Shown piece after piece: positions 24,530 to 35,201 of a stretch of DNA of 64,000 nt. How positions within the stretch are numbered: position 1 is the first letter of the stretch; every line of letters begins with the position of its first letter. Location: assembly GCA_029255685.2 (NCBI GenBank), contig CM055317.2:69491460-69555459 (forward strand). The letters run 5' to 3'. Under the pieces are notes generated by a model that saw only the letters and a program-made list of their open reading frames with translations, had not been told where the DNA came from and ran no database searches. A program made the position numbers and the translations under genes. Source of the stretch: Silene conica. Its lineage: Eukaryota; Streptophyta; Magnoliopsida; Caryophyllales; Caryophyllaceae.

Positions 24530-26669
24530 ATGTCATGTCATAGAACCATCTGTGGTCAATGTTTCTTTCCTCAGTTTTGTCACCATCACTATCAGAGACA
24601 GAAATAGTGTCGCTTGGAATTCCTAAGGATTTAACAAACTTAACTCCGGTTTTAAAATCTTGTGCGTGTTTCACACAGTTTTCTCGGAGGTGTCCAGTAT
24701 GGCCACAATAAGTGCATATTAAATACTCAGGAAGGTCGGCATATTTCCTTCTTCTAAAGTCTCTGTCTGTTGGACTTTGCTTACACTTTGAGTGATCCCT
24801 TCTTCCATAACACTCGTGTCCTAACCCCATCTTCATGTTGTTGTCGGATTGTTCAGTAAGGAAGTTTAGAACGTTAGTGCTTCCTTCCCATTTGTCGTGA
24901 ACCTTCCGAGCATGAAGAAGGAGGTCTTTTAGGGAGTCTATTTCTTTCTTACATTCACTATGGTCAGTGTTGCTAGACTCTTTTAGGTTTTGAATGTCTT
25001 TATGGAAGTCAGACACAATTTTGGCATGTTCTTTCTTGATTTTAGATATACTGAATTCTAGATCCATGATTTTGCTTTCGAGAATCTCAACTTCTTCCAG
25101 ATGAGTCTCATCTTCGACCATAATCGAAGATTCTGACTTAAGGCGCTCATTAGCCTTTCTTAATTCTGAAGTTATAGCTTCATTAGCTGTAACTTTAGAT
25201 TGAAGCTCTTTAATGTTGAGTTTTAGTTTTGAGGTTATAGCTTCATTAGTTATAACTTTAGACTCAAGAACCTTTTTCTCAGACATAACTGTTTCCAACT
25301 TAGCATTTGCTTCAATGCTTATTTTGGATTTCAGTTTCTTAGCTTTGGCCTTTAGAAGTTGATTTTCCTCAGCAATATCGAGGATCTGTTCTTTCAAGTC
25401 ATCTAACTCAAGACTTTGTTCATGACATTGGTCTAGGGTTTTCTCAAAATATTTAATTAGCATAGCTTTAGATAAGTTTTTAACTTGACTTTTGAGTTGA
25501 AGAAAATTTACCTCTTCGTCGTCGTCGTCTGAGTCTGATTCTCCAAGGAGACACATATTAGATGCTTCACCTTCATCATTGTTGTCTGAGATTAGATCTA
25601 GGCTGACGTTGCTTAGGCACAGGTTTGCTACCTCTTCTTCTTCAGAGTCCTCGTCATCTTCAGATTTTAATTCTCCCCAGCATGACGCAAGCATTACTTT
25701 CTTAAACTTTGTTTTGGTCTTTTCTCTTTTTGACTTGTCTTTGATTTTGTCCCAACTTGGACAATCTTTGATCATGTGGTCTTGTTGTCCACACTTGAAA
25801 CATCCTCTTTTGAAGAATGTTTGTTTGGAGTCAGTTTTCTTTTTGTCGAACGTTTTGTTGTTAGGGTTTTTGTATCTACCTTTGAAAACTGCTTTCTTAA
25901 ATCGTCTAGCGAATAGAACTGTTTCATCCTCAAGTTCTTCTTCGCTTACTTTGCTTGTGGAGGCTTGTAAAGCGACGCCCTTTCCTTGGGGATTATCATC
26001 GTTTTTATTTAGTATGATCTCGTGTGCCATTAAGGATCCAATCAATTCTTGGTAAGTGATTTTAGATAAATCACGTGCTTCCTCTATGGCCGTGACCTTA
26101 GGTTGCCACTTTTTGGTGAGACTCCTAAGAATCTTACGAATGATATCCTCAGAATCGATCTTTTTGCCAAGGTTCCGCAGTTCATTAATAATACAAGAAA
26201 ATCGTGCAGACATGCTATCAATAGATTCATTCTTTTCCATATTGAAAAGTTCATATCTTTGAACGAGCAAGTCTATACGATGTTTCCTGACTGCGGATGT
26301 TCCTTCATAAGCAAGTTCGAGACTATCCCATATTTCCTTAGCGGAACTACAGGATGAGAATCTATCGAATTCTGAGGTTATCATACCGTTCTGTAGGAGG
26401 CTCATGGCCTTAGAGTTTTTCTCTGCAATTTTGTAGTCACTTTCCACATAATCGCTTTCCATCTTTTCATAGGTTGTTCCATTGGCGGCGGCGACCAAGA
26501 TCTTCTTTGGTCCAGTTTGGATGATCTTCCAACATTCCCAATCACAACCCTTGATGTAATGAGTCATCATATTTTTCCATAAACTATAGTTTTTGCCATC
26601 GAAGATAGGGCACTTGAGATGCTTGGAATCCATTGAAGAAAGAGAATCAATAGAAGGATCAAAACTCAC
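24447..26669 (-). CDS. Sirevirus B Gag
   Basis: A 740-codon frame starting 39 nt inside the 5' LTR. It has a copia Gag domain (FDGKNYSLWKNMM, ELAYEGTSAVRKHRIDLL, KILRSLTKKWQPKVTAIEEA). A first CCHC zinc knuckle spans about residues 290-303, followed by acidic tracts, a long coiled-coil-like region (about 400-600) and a second CCHC knuckle near residue 650. It makes the nucleocapsid of the particle and binds element RNA. The coding sequence looks complete up to the shifted junction with pol, so it may still be translatable; its C-terminal end (about the last 20 residues) may be out of the ancestral frame. Confidence 0.9.
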   Translation of the reverse strand: MSFDPSIDSLSSMDSKHLKCPIFDGKNYSLWKNMMTHYIKGCDWECWKIIQTGPKKILVAAANGTTYEKMESDYVESDYKIAEKNSKAMSLLQNGMITSEFDRFSSCSSAKEIWDSLELAYEGTSAVRKHRIDLLVQRYELFNMEKNESIDSMSARFSCIINELRNLGKKIDSEDIIRKILRSLTKKWQPKVTAIEEARDLSKITYQELIGSLMAHEIILNKNDDNPQGKGVALQASTSKVSEEELEDETVLFARRFKKAVFKGRYKNPNNKTFDKKKTDSKQTFFKRGCFKCGQQDHMIKDCPSWDKIKDKSKREKTKTKFKKVMLASCWGELKSEDDEDSEEEEVANLCLSNVSLDLISDNNDEGEASNMCLLGESDSDDDDEEVNFLQLKSQVKNLSKAMLIKYFEKTLDQCHEQSLELDDLKEQILDIAEENQLLKAKAKKLKSKISIEANAKLETVMSEKKVLESKVITNEAITSKLKLNIKELQSKVTANEAITSELRKANERLKSESSIMVEDETHLEEVEILESKIMDLEFSISKIKKEHAKIVSDFHKDIQNLKESSNTDHSECKKEIDSLKDLLLHARKVHDKWEGSTNVLNFLTEQSDNNMKMGLGHECYGRRDHSKCKQSPTDRDFRRRKYADLPEYLICTYCGHTGHLRENCVKHAQDFKTGVKFVKSLGIPSDTISVSDSDGDKTEERNIDHRWFYDMTFDYEEKKKQNQTDSSNITQKMVTKSPN

Positions 26670-26694
26670 GCGGCTAGGCGATCAAGAGCACGAG

Positions 26695-26706
26695 GCTCTG
26701 ATACCA
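26695..26706 (-). other. Primer-binding site of Sirevirus B
   Basis: Plus-strand gctctgatacca, i.e. tggtatcagagc on the element strand, an exact match to the complement of the initiator tRNA-Met 3' end. It lies two bases from the LTR. Confidence 0.93.
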
Positions 26707-26708
26707 GT

Positions 26709-28183
26709 TGAAGAGTCTATTGATATAATATACTCAAGAAGGGGGGGGGGGTTGAATTGAGTATGCCTTCTTTTTAAATCTTCTTCGATGTGTGTATGGT
26801 TGTATGATGATCTTTGAGTAGAGCAAATAATAAAGAGAGACACAATATTTTTGAAGTGGTTCAGTCTCACACTCTGAGACCTACGTCCACTATTCTCGAT
26901 TAATAAAATTAGTACCAACTCTGGATTACAATTTTATCAACCCTACTCGTGCGACTTTGATGTTAGTCACAACTCAATCTAGATACCGTTAAATATCTAG
27001 CTACGACAAATACCGTTAAATATTTGTCTTACAATGAGTACCGCTAAATACTCGTTCTATCTTACGTTAATAAGCTAAAGTCTTCAATGTTTTCTTGGTG
27101 TCACAATCTTGAATGAATAAGATCAATGCTTGAGTACCTGAATCTTGAATCGGATATGACAATGAAAAGCTCGAACTTGAAGAATATGAACGGCGGTTTT
27201 TCTTTCTTGATTTGCGTGTATATTGTGTGTGTATGTCGTGTGGTTTAATGTATCATGGTAGTCTATTTATATAGAATATGTATCTAGGTAATTCAAACCC
27301 TAGATGATTTAGGAATATTACTTAAACTAGAATACTAGTCTTTTAGTAATACTACCTTAAATCTAATCTTAATATATTTAGGAAAGATTTAATAATATAC
27401 TATATGTATTATATAAGGAATCAATTTCCTAATTCATATTTAGGAAAGATCTTTATATAATAAACAATTAGTATCCTTATTAAATCAACTTCCTAAACCA
27501 TGTCAAAGATAATAAAATATATTACCATAATATAATCTTAGTTTGTTTAGGACATCAAATAAATACATAGTATTTATTTAAATAAACCCTATACGATTTA
27601 TGGTAATGTGACATATCACACGTTTCCAAAAATCGAAACAAAACTTTATCTAGATTATATATATTTGACAATAAAGATCATATAAAAATCCTTAGTTTAT
27701 TTTAGTAATAAATAATTATCTCATAAGACAATTATTTATTCCTTATTTAACTTAAAGATATTTTATATAATCCTATTAAGATAAACAATTCTATTTATTA
27801 AAATAGAATACCAATTAGACACTAATTCTACACGACATAAACGTTTCAACTCAACCACATATATATTCCGATCATTTCTTCATAATATAGAGTTATAGCT
27901 ACGAGCTATAACTTGAATCAATCTTGTACTAAAGCTATAGTTGATGAATATAACTTTAGTTCATTATGCGCGCTTGTGATCTTCTATCAATCTTCGACTT
28001 AGTCAATTCATTGACTAACATGCTTGAATCTTTTATACTTGATTGATTAGATCTTGTTACTAATGTTCTGTACACTTAGCACACGATTATACATACGAGT
28101 ATATAATATATAAATAGCTAGACTTGTCATTATCAAAACATAAACATATATAATATATATATATTTGAATATATGGTTCAACA
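26709..28183 (-). repeat. 5' LTR of Sirevirus B
   Basis: 1475 bp, starting tgaagagtc and ending ggttcaaca on the plus strand; matches 16931-18410. G run of eleven at 26741-26751. Followed by target duplication aagta. Confidence 0.95.
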
Positions 28184-28188
28184 AAGTA

Positions 28189-28608
28189 TATATGCGGATT
28201 CCACCGGGAATCGAGAATAAAGAGGGAAAAGTGTGTCGTCTCATGAAGTCATTGTACGGATTAAAGCAAGCATCACGAAATTGGTTTTCCAAACTCGCTA
28301 ATTCCTTGATAAGGTACGGTTTTGAACAATCACTAGCCGATTATTCGTTGTTTACTTACAATAAAGACGGAGTTTTTCTTGCCTTGTTGGTATATGTTGA
28401 TGATATGATAGTTGTGAGTAACAATAATGAAGCTAGTGACCGTCTCAAGAGTTTCCTCAATCGAAGTTTTGGCATTAAGGATCTTGGTAAGCTCAAGTAT
28501 TTCTTGGGGATAGAGGTTGCTCATGGATCGGAAGGGTTGTTTTTAAGCCAACGTAAGTATGCTTTAGAGTTGCTTAAAGAAGCAAAGATGGAAGGGGCGA
28601 AGGGGCGA
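28189..28608 (+). pseudogene. Copia A reverse transcriptase, central part
   Basis: Resumes the frame broken at 16930 after one copy of aagta. It encodes VYMRIPPG, LYGLKQASRNWF, the catalytic YVDDMIVV box, LKYFLGIE and LFLSQRKYALELL. The frame is then broken by an 8-bp tandem duplication (aggggcga twice, 28593-28600 and 28601-28608). Confidence 0.92.
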
Positions 28609-29357
28609 AGCCCGTGGATACCCCAATTCAGCAACATCATCAGTTGGCGTTGGCAGAAGGACGAGTGTTGGACGATCCAATGAGGTATCGGAGGTTGGTA
28701 GGTCGACTTATTTATTTGACTATTACTCGGCCTGATTTAGTGTACTCTGTACACATTTTGTCCCAATTTGTCCATGCCCCGAGACAAGAGCATTTGGAAG
28801 CGGTTCTTAGGGTGATGCGGTACATTAAAGGGGATCCAGGTAAAGGACTTATCATCGATAGACGTTCTGATTTTGGATTGAGAGGATATTCGGATTCCGA
28901 CTATGCTACTTGTCCATTGTCAAGGCGTTCCATAACGGGATATTATGTTACTCTTGGAAATTCACCAATTTCTTGGAAGGCACATAAGCAGGTGACGGTG
29001 GCAAAATCCACCGCTGAGGCGGAGTACCGAGCACTGGCAGCTGTTACGAGTGAATTAATTTGGTTGAAATCATTCTTGCAGTCACTCGGCCTTGATCATT
29101 CGAAGCCTATGGAGATTTATTGTGACAACAAAGCAGCCCTACACATAGCGAAAAATCCGGTCTTCCATGACCGCACAAAACACATTGAGGTTGACTGTCA
29201 TTTCATTCGACATCATCTCATGTGTAAGACTATTTCTACGTTTCACATACGGAGCAAAGATCAAATCGCTGACATCTTTACGAAAGCTCTGGGCAGTGAT
29301 GCTTTTGGGTATTTACGGTCCAAGTTGAGCATTGGGACACCAAGTGCTTCAACTTGA
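28609..29357 (+). pseudogene. Copia A reverse transcriptase end and RNase H
   Basis: After the 8-bp duplication the polyprotein continues in another frame: RYRRLVGRLIYLTITRPD, the RNase H motifs GYSDSDYA, STAEAEYRALA, IYCDNKAALHIAKNP and KHIEVDCHFIR, and the terminal DIFTKAL. It stops with TGA at 29355-29357, overlapping the polypurine tract as usual for copia. Confidence 0.93.
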
Positions 29358-29364
29358 GGGGGAG
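29356..29364 (+). other. Polypurine tract of copia A
   Basis: gagggggag next to the 3' LTR; plus-strand priming site in Ty1/copia elements. Confidence 0.85.
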
Positions 29365-29544
29365 TATTGAACGATATTCGAAGTCTTATTAGAATATATG
29401 GGCTTTCGAGTATTAATGATAGTAGTGTATTAGGTTTTAGTGCTTATGTTATATAAACAGACAATGTAACAGTAGTTTTTATTATCAATCAATAATACAC
29501 TCTCCATATTCCCAAACTGATATCCCTCTGTTTACTGATTATCA
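29365..29544 (+). repeat. 3' LTR of copia A
   Basis: 180 bp matching the 5' LTR with about three differences; followed by gattc at 29545-29549. Confidence 0.92.
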
Positions 29545-29549
29545 GATTC

Positions 29550-29787
29550 AAACCCAAATTAATTGAACTTATTTACTAAATCTAGTATATCTCATTTCTA
29601 CTATGGATATTACATTAGTATTGTTAGAATCATACATTTATGGAAATTGCTGTTCGAAATGATGATGCTTAATATTTAAGAATGGGTGGAAGTATCACAC
29701 TCGTCGACTCCTTTTTCCGCCGTATAAATCCTCGCACGTTCCACCCGATCACCCCTAACAAGTAACAATCACCTCCAACCTATTAAA
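29550..29787. other. Short intergenic stretch
   Basis: Sequence between copia A and the next MITE. Nothing recognised. Confidence 0.35.
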
Positions 29788-30234
29788 GGGGTGTTTGGTT
29801 GGGTATAATGGAATGGAATGGAATGAATTTAGTCCATTCCATTGTTTGGTTGAGGTGATTTGGAATGGAGTTAGATACCCATCTTTCTCCCTTGAATTAT
29901 AACTCCATTCCAGACTTCATAAATTATAATAAGTTTTGCTTGCGACGGATCACCATTTGTGACGGATATTTTGTGAGATAAAATGGATATAAAATTTGTT
30001 AGTGGAGAAAGGGGACCACAGAAATAGTGTTGGAGAGAGAGAGAAAAAGTGGGTATTTTATGAGAGAAAACGGTATCCGTCACAAGCTTGCGACGGATAG
30101 TGTCGTTGCAAATAAGAATTTGTGAATAAATTATTATCCCAAACAAGATTATACAAGTATGGATTTAGAACCCATACCACCATACTATCAAACTTCATTT
30201 CATTCCATTCCAAGTAGTTAAACCAAACGACCTC
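29788..30234. repeat. MITE-like element with 'gtttggtt' ends
   Basis: The left end (ggggtgtttggttgggtat) and right end (taaaccaaacgacctc) are imperfect inverted repeats followed inward by ggaatggaatg / cattccattcc. This is typical of small PIF/Harbinger- or hAT-like MITEs, but no target duplication is clear. Its middle is occupied by a second MITE (29930-30124). Confidence 0.6.
29930..30124. repeat. MITE-like element of the 'gtgacggat' family (copy 3), nested
   Basis: The left side holds aagttttgcttgcgacggat and tttgtgacggat; the right side holds atccgtcacaagcttgcgac and aataagaatttgtg. It lies inside the MITE at 29788-30234. The interior gaga-rich part matches copy 4 at 49.36 kb in the opposite orientation. 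Confidence 0.65.
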
Positions 30235-30240
30235 TGAAAC

Positions 30241-30890
30241 TAGGGATGGCAACGGGCCGGATCTGGATAGGGTCCAGTAGGATCCAGATCCAGATCCGTT
30301 TTTGACAGTAGGATCCAGATCCGATCCGGATCCGGCGGGTCCAAAAAAGTCAGATCCAGATCCGGACCCTGCGGATCCGGGTAGGATCCGGGTTATCCGC
30401 GGGTCCCATGTATATATTAAAAAGAAAAAAAAAATTAAATTAGCAGACTTGGCAGCCTTAAATGCTGTATGTTTTCCATCTTCATAATGTGTAATTTCTG
30501 GGCATCGAGCAGCTAGTCATTTAGAAGGAAGAAAAGTAGATTGACAGATTTGTCTAGTTATAAGCACAAAGGAGCCCATTCTCAGCTTATTAGTACATGT
30601 ATGAAGGCGCATGGTATCCAACCTTGTCTAGAGAAGAAGCAAAAAGCGCTTTTCGTTAAATTTTTAGTCGGTTAGTCAGACTCAAGATTTTTTTTTTTTA
30701 TATATTAAAAACGGTTCTTAGGGTCGGATCTGGGTCTTGTCAACAAGATCCAGATCCAGATCTGTTTTTAAACACGTGGATCCAGATCCGATCCAGATCC
30801 GACGAGTCCAAATTTTAAAGATCCAGATCCGGTCCAGCAGGGTCGAGTCTAACGGATCTGGACCGGATCCAGGATCCGTTGCCATCCCTA
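30241..30890. mobile_element. Non-autonomous hAT-type transposon
   Basis: Perfect 15-bp terminal inverted repeats (tagggatggcaacgg ... ccgttgccatcccta) are flanked by an exact 8-bp duplication tctgaaac (30233-30240 and 30891-30898). An 8-bp duplication and short inverted repeats are diagnostic for hAT. The interior is full of ggatccagatcc words near both ends, in inverted arrangement, and has no transposase. Confidence 0.88.
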
Positions 30891-30898
30891 TCTGAAAC

Positions 30899-31208
30899 CC
30901 TCCTCAAGTCACCGAGAACCCCTTCTCCTTACCCGGAAAAAGAAATTAAATTTGCTTACTTATATTATGCAAGTGTATGAGGAAATGACCTTTTTTCCCA
31001 TAGGCCATAACCTACGAATTTATGAAGTATTTCTTTTTAAAAAAAAAAAAACAAACGCTTAACTATAAACCATGACAGATTAAAAATACTTCGTATATTT
31101 ATGTGTTATACACCACCTTTTTTAATCGGAGCGTCGATACTATTAACCCTTAGCTTAAGTTCGTGACACAATATTTATTGTATTTAATAGAGATTAATGA
31201 AGGACTTA
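30899..31208. other. Short AT-rich intergenic stretch
   Basis: No gene or repeat recognised except a run of A at about 31040. Confidence 0.35.
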
Positions 31209-31224
31209 GGCCCTGTTCTTTTAG

Positions 31225-31450
31225 ACTTATTTTTGCTTAATTTAAGTTAAGTTCAGCAAAAATAAGTTAAGTTCAGAAAAGTTCAGCAAAAATAAGTTAA
31301 GTTCAGAAAAATTAAGTTAAGTTAAGTTCAGCAAAAATAAGTTAAGTTCAGCAAAAATAAGTTAAGTTAAGTTCAGCAAAAATAAGTTCAGAAAAGTTCA
31401 GCAAAAATAAGTTCAGAAAAGTTCAGCAAAAATAAGTTCAGAAAAGTTAA
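31225..31450. repeat. Subterminal tandem repeats, left side
   Basis: Many imperfect copies of a roughly 20-bp unit, aagttcagcaaaaataagtt. The same unit recurs at 34220-34500. Subterminal repeats can bind transposase (inference). Confidence 0.7.
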
Positions 31451-31719
31451 GCAAATACTCATACCCGTTTATAGTATTGACGAGTTTTGAAAATTTTAAG
31501 ATTTTCACAAATTCTCTCGTACAAACGCTTCATGTGCGACAATTTTTTTATTTACCCAAAAGTGTCACTATTAACAAAAGAATAGTCGAATTTTTCAAAA
31601 AATACACGGTTAAAAATTACACACAATAATTCTCGTACAATAATGAACATACTATATTTATATAGAAATAGATTATTAAAAAATTGTGATAATATAGAAA
31701 TAGATTATTAAAAAAATTG

Positions 31720-31722
<3 letters not shown>

Positions 31723-31811
<89 letters not shown>
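31723..31811. repeat. (TA)n microsatellite
   Basis: Uninterrupted TA tract of about 45 units flanking the left end of the element at 31811-34011. Confidence 0.97.
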
Positions 31812-31815
<4 letters not shown>

Positions 31816-34007
31816 GCAAGATCCGGTGAGAACGATCATTCGGTGCATACGGTGAGAACAACCCTCCTCCCTTAGATTAAGATTAAATAAACGGCTGATA
31901 TTAGACATAGAGATTGAATTAATAAAAGTTAAGACCCTTTATTTTCCCTGATTCTTTTGTTTAATACAACTCCAATCCATTTCCTTTGAATTCACCAATT
32001 ATAACGACAAATGCTAGCCACACACTAAAACCACTATCATCTTCCTCAAATATTAAGCAACAACCCAAATACACCATTGTTAACCACAAAAGCTTAAATT
32101 TCTACTAGCCTCTTCGTCGAGCTTTGTCACCCAAATACAAAATCATAGCATCCATTTTTACCACTCGCCAGCAACAATTACCACCTTACGCCGACGACGA
32201 ATCTCGAACAGTCGAGGCGACCATGACGTTTTTGTTGTTTCCTGGAGCTTATTCGTTCTTTCCTCCGACAACCACCATAATCAATCACTAGAAGGAGAAC
32301 GCGGATACCCAATATCTCTGACGAACTTCCTCGATGCCGAAACAACTCCGACAACGCCATTGAACATCACAAACCCCTAGCATTTCCGATTATCAAACCC
32401 AGATAAATCGGGATTCATTAAAAAAGTCTCTCGAATTAGCTTCGGCATTCAGAAAGCCACTGGCAAAATCTCTCGCCGTTCTCAATGTACAATTTTTTAA
32501 TTCATCAGTTTCTGCCACCCCTATCTCTAATTTTCTATTATTATTTTTTAGTAAAATATTTCTATAATTTTGGTGACGAAAAGGATGAATTGTGGTATAC
32601 AACTAATTATTTGTTGGTTCCATGATTGATAGATGTATTTAATATGGGTGGACTACAGGTATGAAGGTACTTGGGAAAAGTGTACCTATGATGAAGAAAA
32701 GTGTATCCGCTATCTTATAAAGTATATTTGGATTCCGTAGAAAAAAAAACGTATCTATGTTAATCTAAAGTACAACGTATATTTGGTTTGCAAAAAAATG
32801 TGTATTTGAAATATATTTAAGCGTATCTGGTAGCCCTAAGGTTAAATAAAAAAATGTATCTATTCCGTCAAAAAAATGTATCTAAGTTTATGTAAAAAAA
32901 TTTAAAAAATGCACCTAGATGAAAAAAAGACGTATCTACATGGTTAAAAAATGTACTTAGAAATTAAAGTAAAAAACTTTTAAATTTTTCTAGAATTGGT
33001 AAAAAAATGTATCTACTCCGTCAAAAATTGTATCTAAGTTTATGTAAATTTTTTTAAAAAATGCACCTAGATGAAAAAAAGACGTATCTACATGGTTAAA
33101 AAATGTACTTAGAAATTAAAGTAAAAAACTTTTATATTTTTCTAGAATTGGTAAAAAAATGTATCTATTCCGTCAAAAAATGTATCTAAATTTATGTAAA
33201 AATTTTAAAAAAATGCACCTAGATGAAAATAGAATATAACTACTCCGTTATAAAAAATGTATCTAGGTTTACATAAAAAAGTAAAAAAAAATGTAACTAC
33301 TCCGTCAAAAAATGTATCTAGGTTTACATAAAAAAGTAAAAAAAAATGTATCAACTTCGTCAAAAAATGTATCTCGGTTTTGTAAAAAAAGTAAAAAAAA
33401 TTTTTTATCAATGTATCTAATCATTCAAAAAATGTATCTAGGTTTACGTAAAAAAAAGTAAAAAAAATGTATCTACTTCGTCAAAAAATGTATCTAGGTT
33501 TACGTAAAAAAGTAAAAAAAAAATGTATCTACTACTTCAAAAAAATGTATCTAGGTTTATGTAAAAAAAAAGTATAAAAAATGTATCAAGGTTTATGTAA
33601 AAAAATAAAAAAAAAATGTATCTACTACGTCAAAAACTGTATCTAGATTTAAGTAAAAAAAATGTATCTACTCCGTCAAAAAATGTATCTAGGTTTATGT
33701 AAAAAAATAAAAAATAAATGTAACTACTCCGTCAAAAAATGTATTTAGGTTTAAGTAAAAAAATGTATCTACCTTGTCAAAAAATGTATCTAAGTTTATA
33801 TAAAAAACGTAAAAAAAAATATATTTAGTCCGTCAAAAAATGTATTTAGGTTTATGTAAAAAGTGTGTACAATAAGCTAAAGTAGTTTGGATAAAGATGT
33901 AGTTAAGGGGTGAGTTGGTGATCTCAACCTTTAATCTCACCCTCATCTAAGGGAGGAGATTCGTTCTCACCGTATGCACCGAATGTTCGTTCTCACCCGA
34001 TCCTAAA

Positions 34008-34011
<4 letters not shown>
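31811..34011. mobile_element. Inverted-repeat element flanked by TA microsatellites
   Basis: The left end (agatccggtgagaacga, then cattcggtgcatacggtgag) is repeated inverted at the right end (ctcaccgtatgcaccgaatg, then tcgttctcacccgatcc), giving about 60 bp of terminal inverted repeat ending in ctcctcccttag / ctaagggaggag. TA tracts adjoin both ends, as in elements that target or carry microsatellites. The superfamily is uncertain. Open frames at 31.9-32.6 kb match nothing I recognise. Confidence 0.7.
32640..33870. repeat. Degenerate minisatellite inside the TA-flanked element
   Basis: About 1.2 kb made of imperfect copies of a short unit built from aaaaaatgtatctaggttta and ctactccgtcaaaaaatgta. 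It is strongly A-rich on the plus strand. No coding meaning. Confidence 0.85.
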
Positions 34012-34078
<67 letters not shown>

Positions 34079-34082
34079 TTGA

Positions 34083-34144
<62 letters not shown>
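34012..34144. repeat. Two (TA)n microsatellites
   Basis: TA tracts at 34012-34072 and 34088-34144, separated by gacttgagaa, followed by TTA-type triplet repeats to about 34195. Confidence 0.97.
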
Positions 34145-34150
<6 letters not shown>

Positions 34151-34752
34151 AGGAAATTATTTATTATTATTATATTATTATTATTATTATTATTATTGTT
34201 ATTATTTAAGTTAATATTTATTTAGTTCGAAAAAGTTAGATTCATATAAGTTAAGTTCATAAATGTTAAACAAATATAAGTTAACTTCAGCAAATATAAG
34301 TTAAGTTAAGTTCAGCAAAAATAAGTTCAGAAAAGTTCAGCAAAAATAAGTTAAGTTCAGAAAAAATAAGTTAAGTTAAGTTCAGCAAAAATAAATTCAG
34401 AAAAGTTCAGCAAAAATAAGTTAAGTTCAGAAAATATAAGTTAAGTGCAGAAAAATTCAGAAATAATAAGTTAAGTTAATTTAAGTTAAGCAAAAATAAG
34501 TCTAAAAGAACCTGGCCTTAACATAGTTTTAATGAAGATGGTTTGTCCCTTTATGAAAGGAATTTCCCAACCTTTTTTTTCCTTTATGGTGGACGAAAAC
34601 AAACAATCAATCAATGTATTCATAAAATTAGCTTTAGATTCCACAATTAAATTTAGTGGGTGAATATGTTGATATTTTATTGTGATTGTTGATATAATAA
34701 AGTACATCATTTAGCATTGACTGAGAAATTAAGTAATTGTGAGATCGTTTAT

Positions 34753-35201
34753 GGCGCTGTTCGGTAAACAACATATTGCAAAAAAAATTAGTATATTGAG
34801 ACAATTAGTAGGTTTGACTAAACAATATGCTATTTGGACTGTTTGGTAAAGAGCATATTGGAAGAGTAGAATGAGCTTCAATATGCTCTTTTGGAATATG
34901 CTGCTTCCCCAGCATATTCAAAGAGTATATTGGCAAAATTAAAAAATTATCTTTTTACCCTTCAAAAATTTTTTGCCCTATTTTGACAAATATTATTCAA
35001 TAATTTATTCATGTCTTTTTTTGTCATTTGACACATGATTGAGATAATCTGCTAGTTTAATTCTGTTAATTACAAAACACCTCTGACAAATTATGCTAAT
35101 TAAATATGCTAGTCAAAACTGCCAACAAATTCTGCTGCCAACAAATTCTGCTGGTCAAATCTGCTCCTGCTAATACCAATCCGCTGTTTACCAAACATGG
35201 C
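34753..35201. repeat. MITE-like element with 'gctgtt-ggtaaaca' ends
   Basis: The left end ggcgctgttcggtaaaca and right end tgtttaccaaacatggc are imperfect inverted repeats. Internal words such as agcatattg repeat. No transposase, and no convincing target duplication. Confidence 0.55.

Larger units (their letters stand above)
16931..28183 (-). mobile_element. Sirevirus-type Ty1/copia retrotransposon B, nested in A
   Basis: An 11.25-kb element on the minus strand with LTRs at 16931-18410 (3') and 26709-28183 (5'), bounded by TG...CA and the duplication aagta. Order on the minus strand: primer site, gag with two CCHC knuckles, pol (protease, integrase, reverse transcriptase, RNase H), then an extra env-like ORF and several polypurine-tract copies before the 3' LTR. 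Long LTRs, a coiled-coil Gag, an extra 3' ORF and multiple tracts next to a gatgatgacaag / gacatcatc motif are recognised Sirevirus traits. I counted about ten substitutions between the LTRs plus a G-run length difference (16 versus 11), so it is young, but all three ORFs carry breaks. Confidence 0.95.
14237..29544 (+). mobile_element. Ty1/copia LTR retrotransposon A (short LTRs), split by element B
   Basis: Two 180-bp LTRs (14237-14416 and 29365-29544) differ at about three positions and are flanked by the 5-bp target duplication gattc (14232-14236 and 29545-29549). A methionine-initiator-type primer site follows the 5' LTR, and a polypurine tract precedes the 3' LTR. Coding order is gag remnant, protease, integrase, reverse transcriptase, RNase H, as in Ty1/copia. 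It is defective: most of gag is missing, there are two frameshifts, and an 11-kb element sits inside the reverse transcriptase. The very short LTRs suggest an Ale/Retrofit-type lineage, but this is not proven. Confidence 0.93.
31209..34517. mobile_element. Tourist-like (PIF/Harbinger) element, enlarged by a nested insertion
   Basis: The ends ggccctgttcttttagac and gtctaaaagaacctggcc are inverted repeats and continue into ttatttttgctt on both sides. The flanks repeat the 3-bp target TTA (31206-31208 and 34518-34520). Next to each end are tandem repeats of aagttcagcaaaaataagtt (31225-31450 and 34220-34500). The inside is occupied by TA tracts and another inverted-repeat element. Confidence 0.75.

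Noticed and set aside
30302-30487. Asp/Pro-rich 61-codon frame
   Set aside because: Translation of the ggatccagatcc repeats inside the hAT-type element.
31676-31908. Frames of alternating Tyr-Ile
   Set aside because: Translation of the TA microsatellite.
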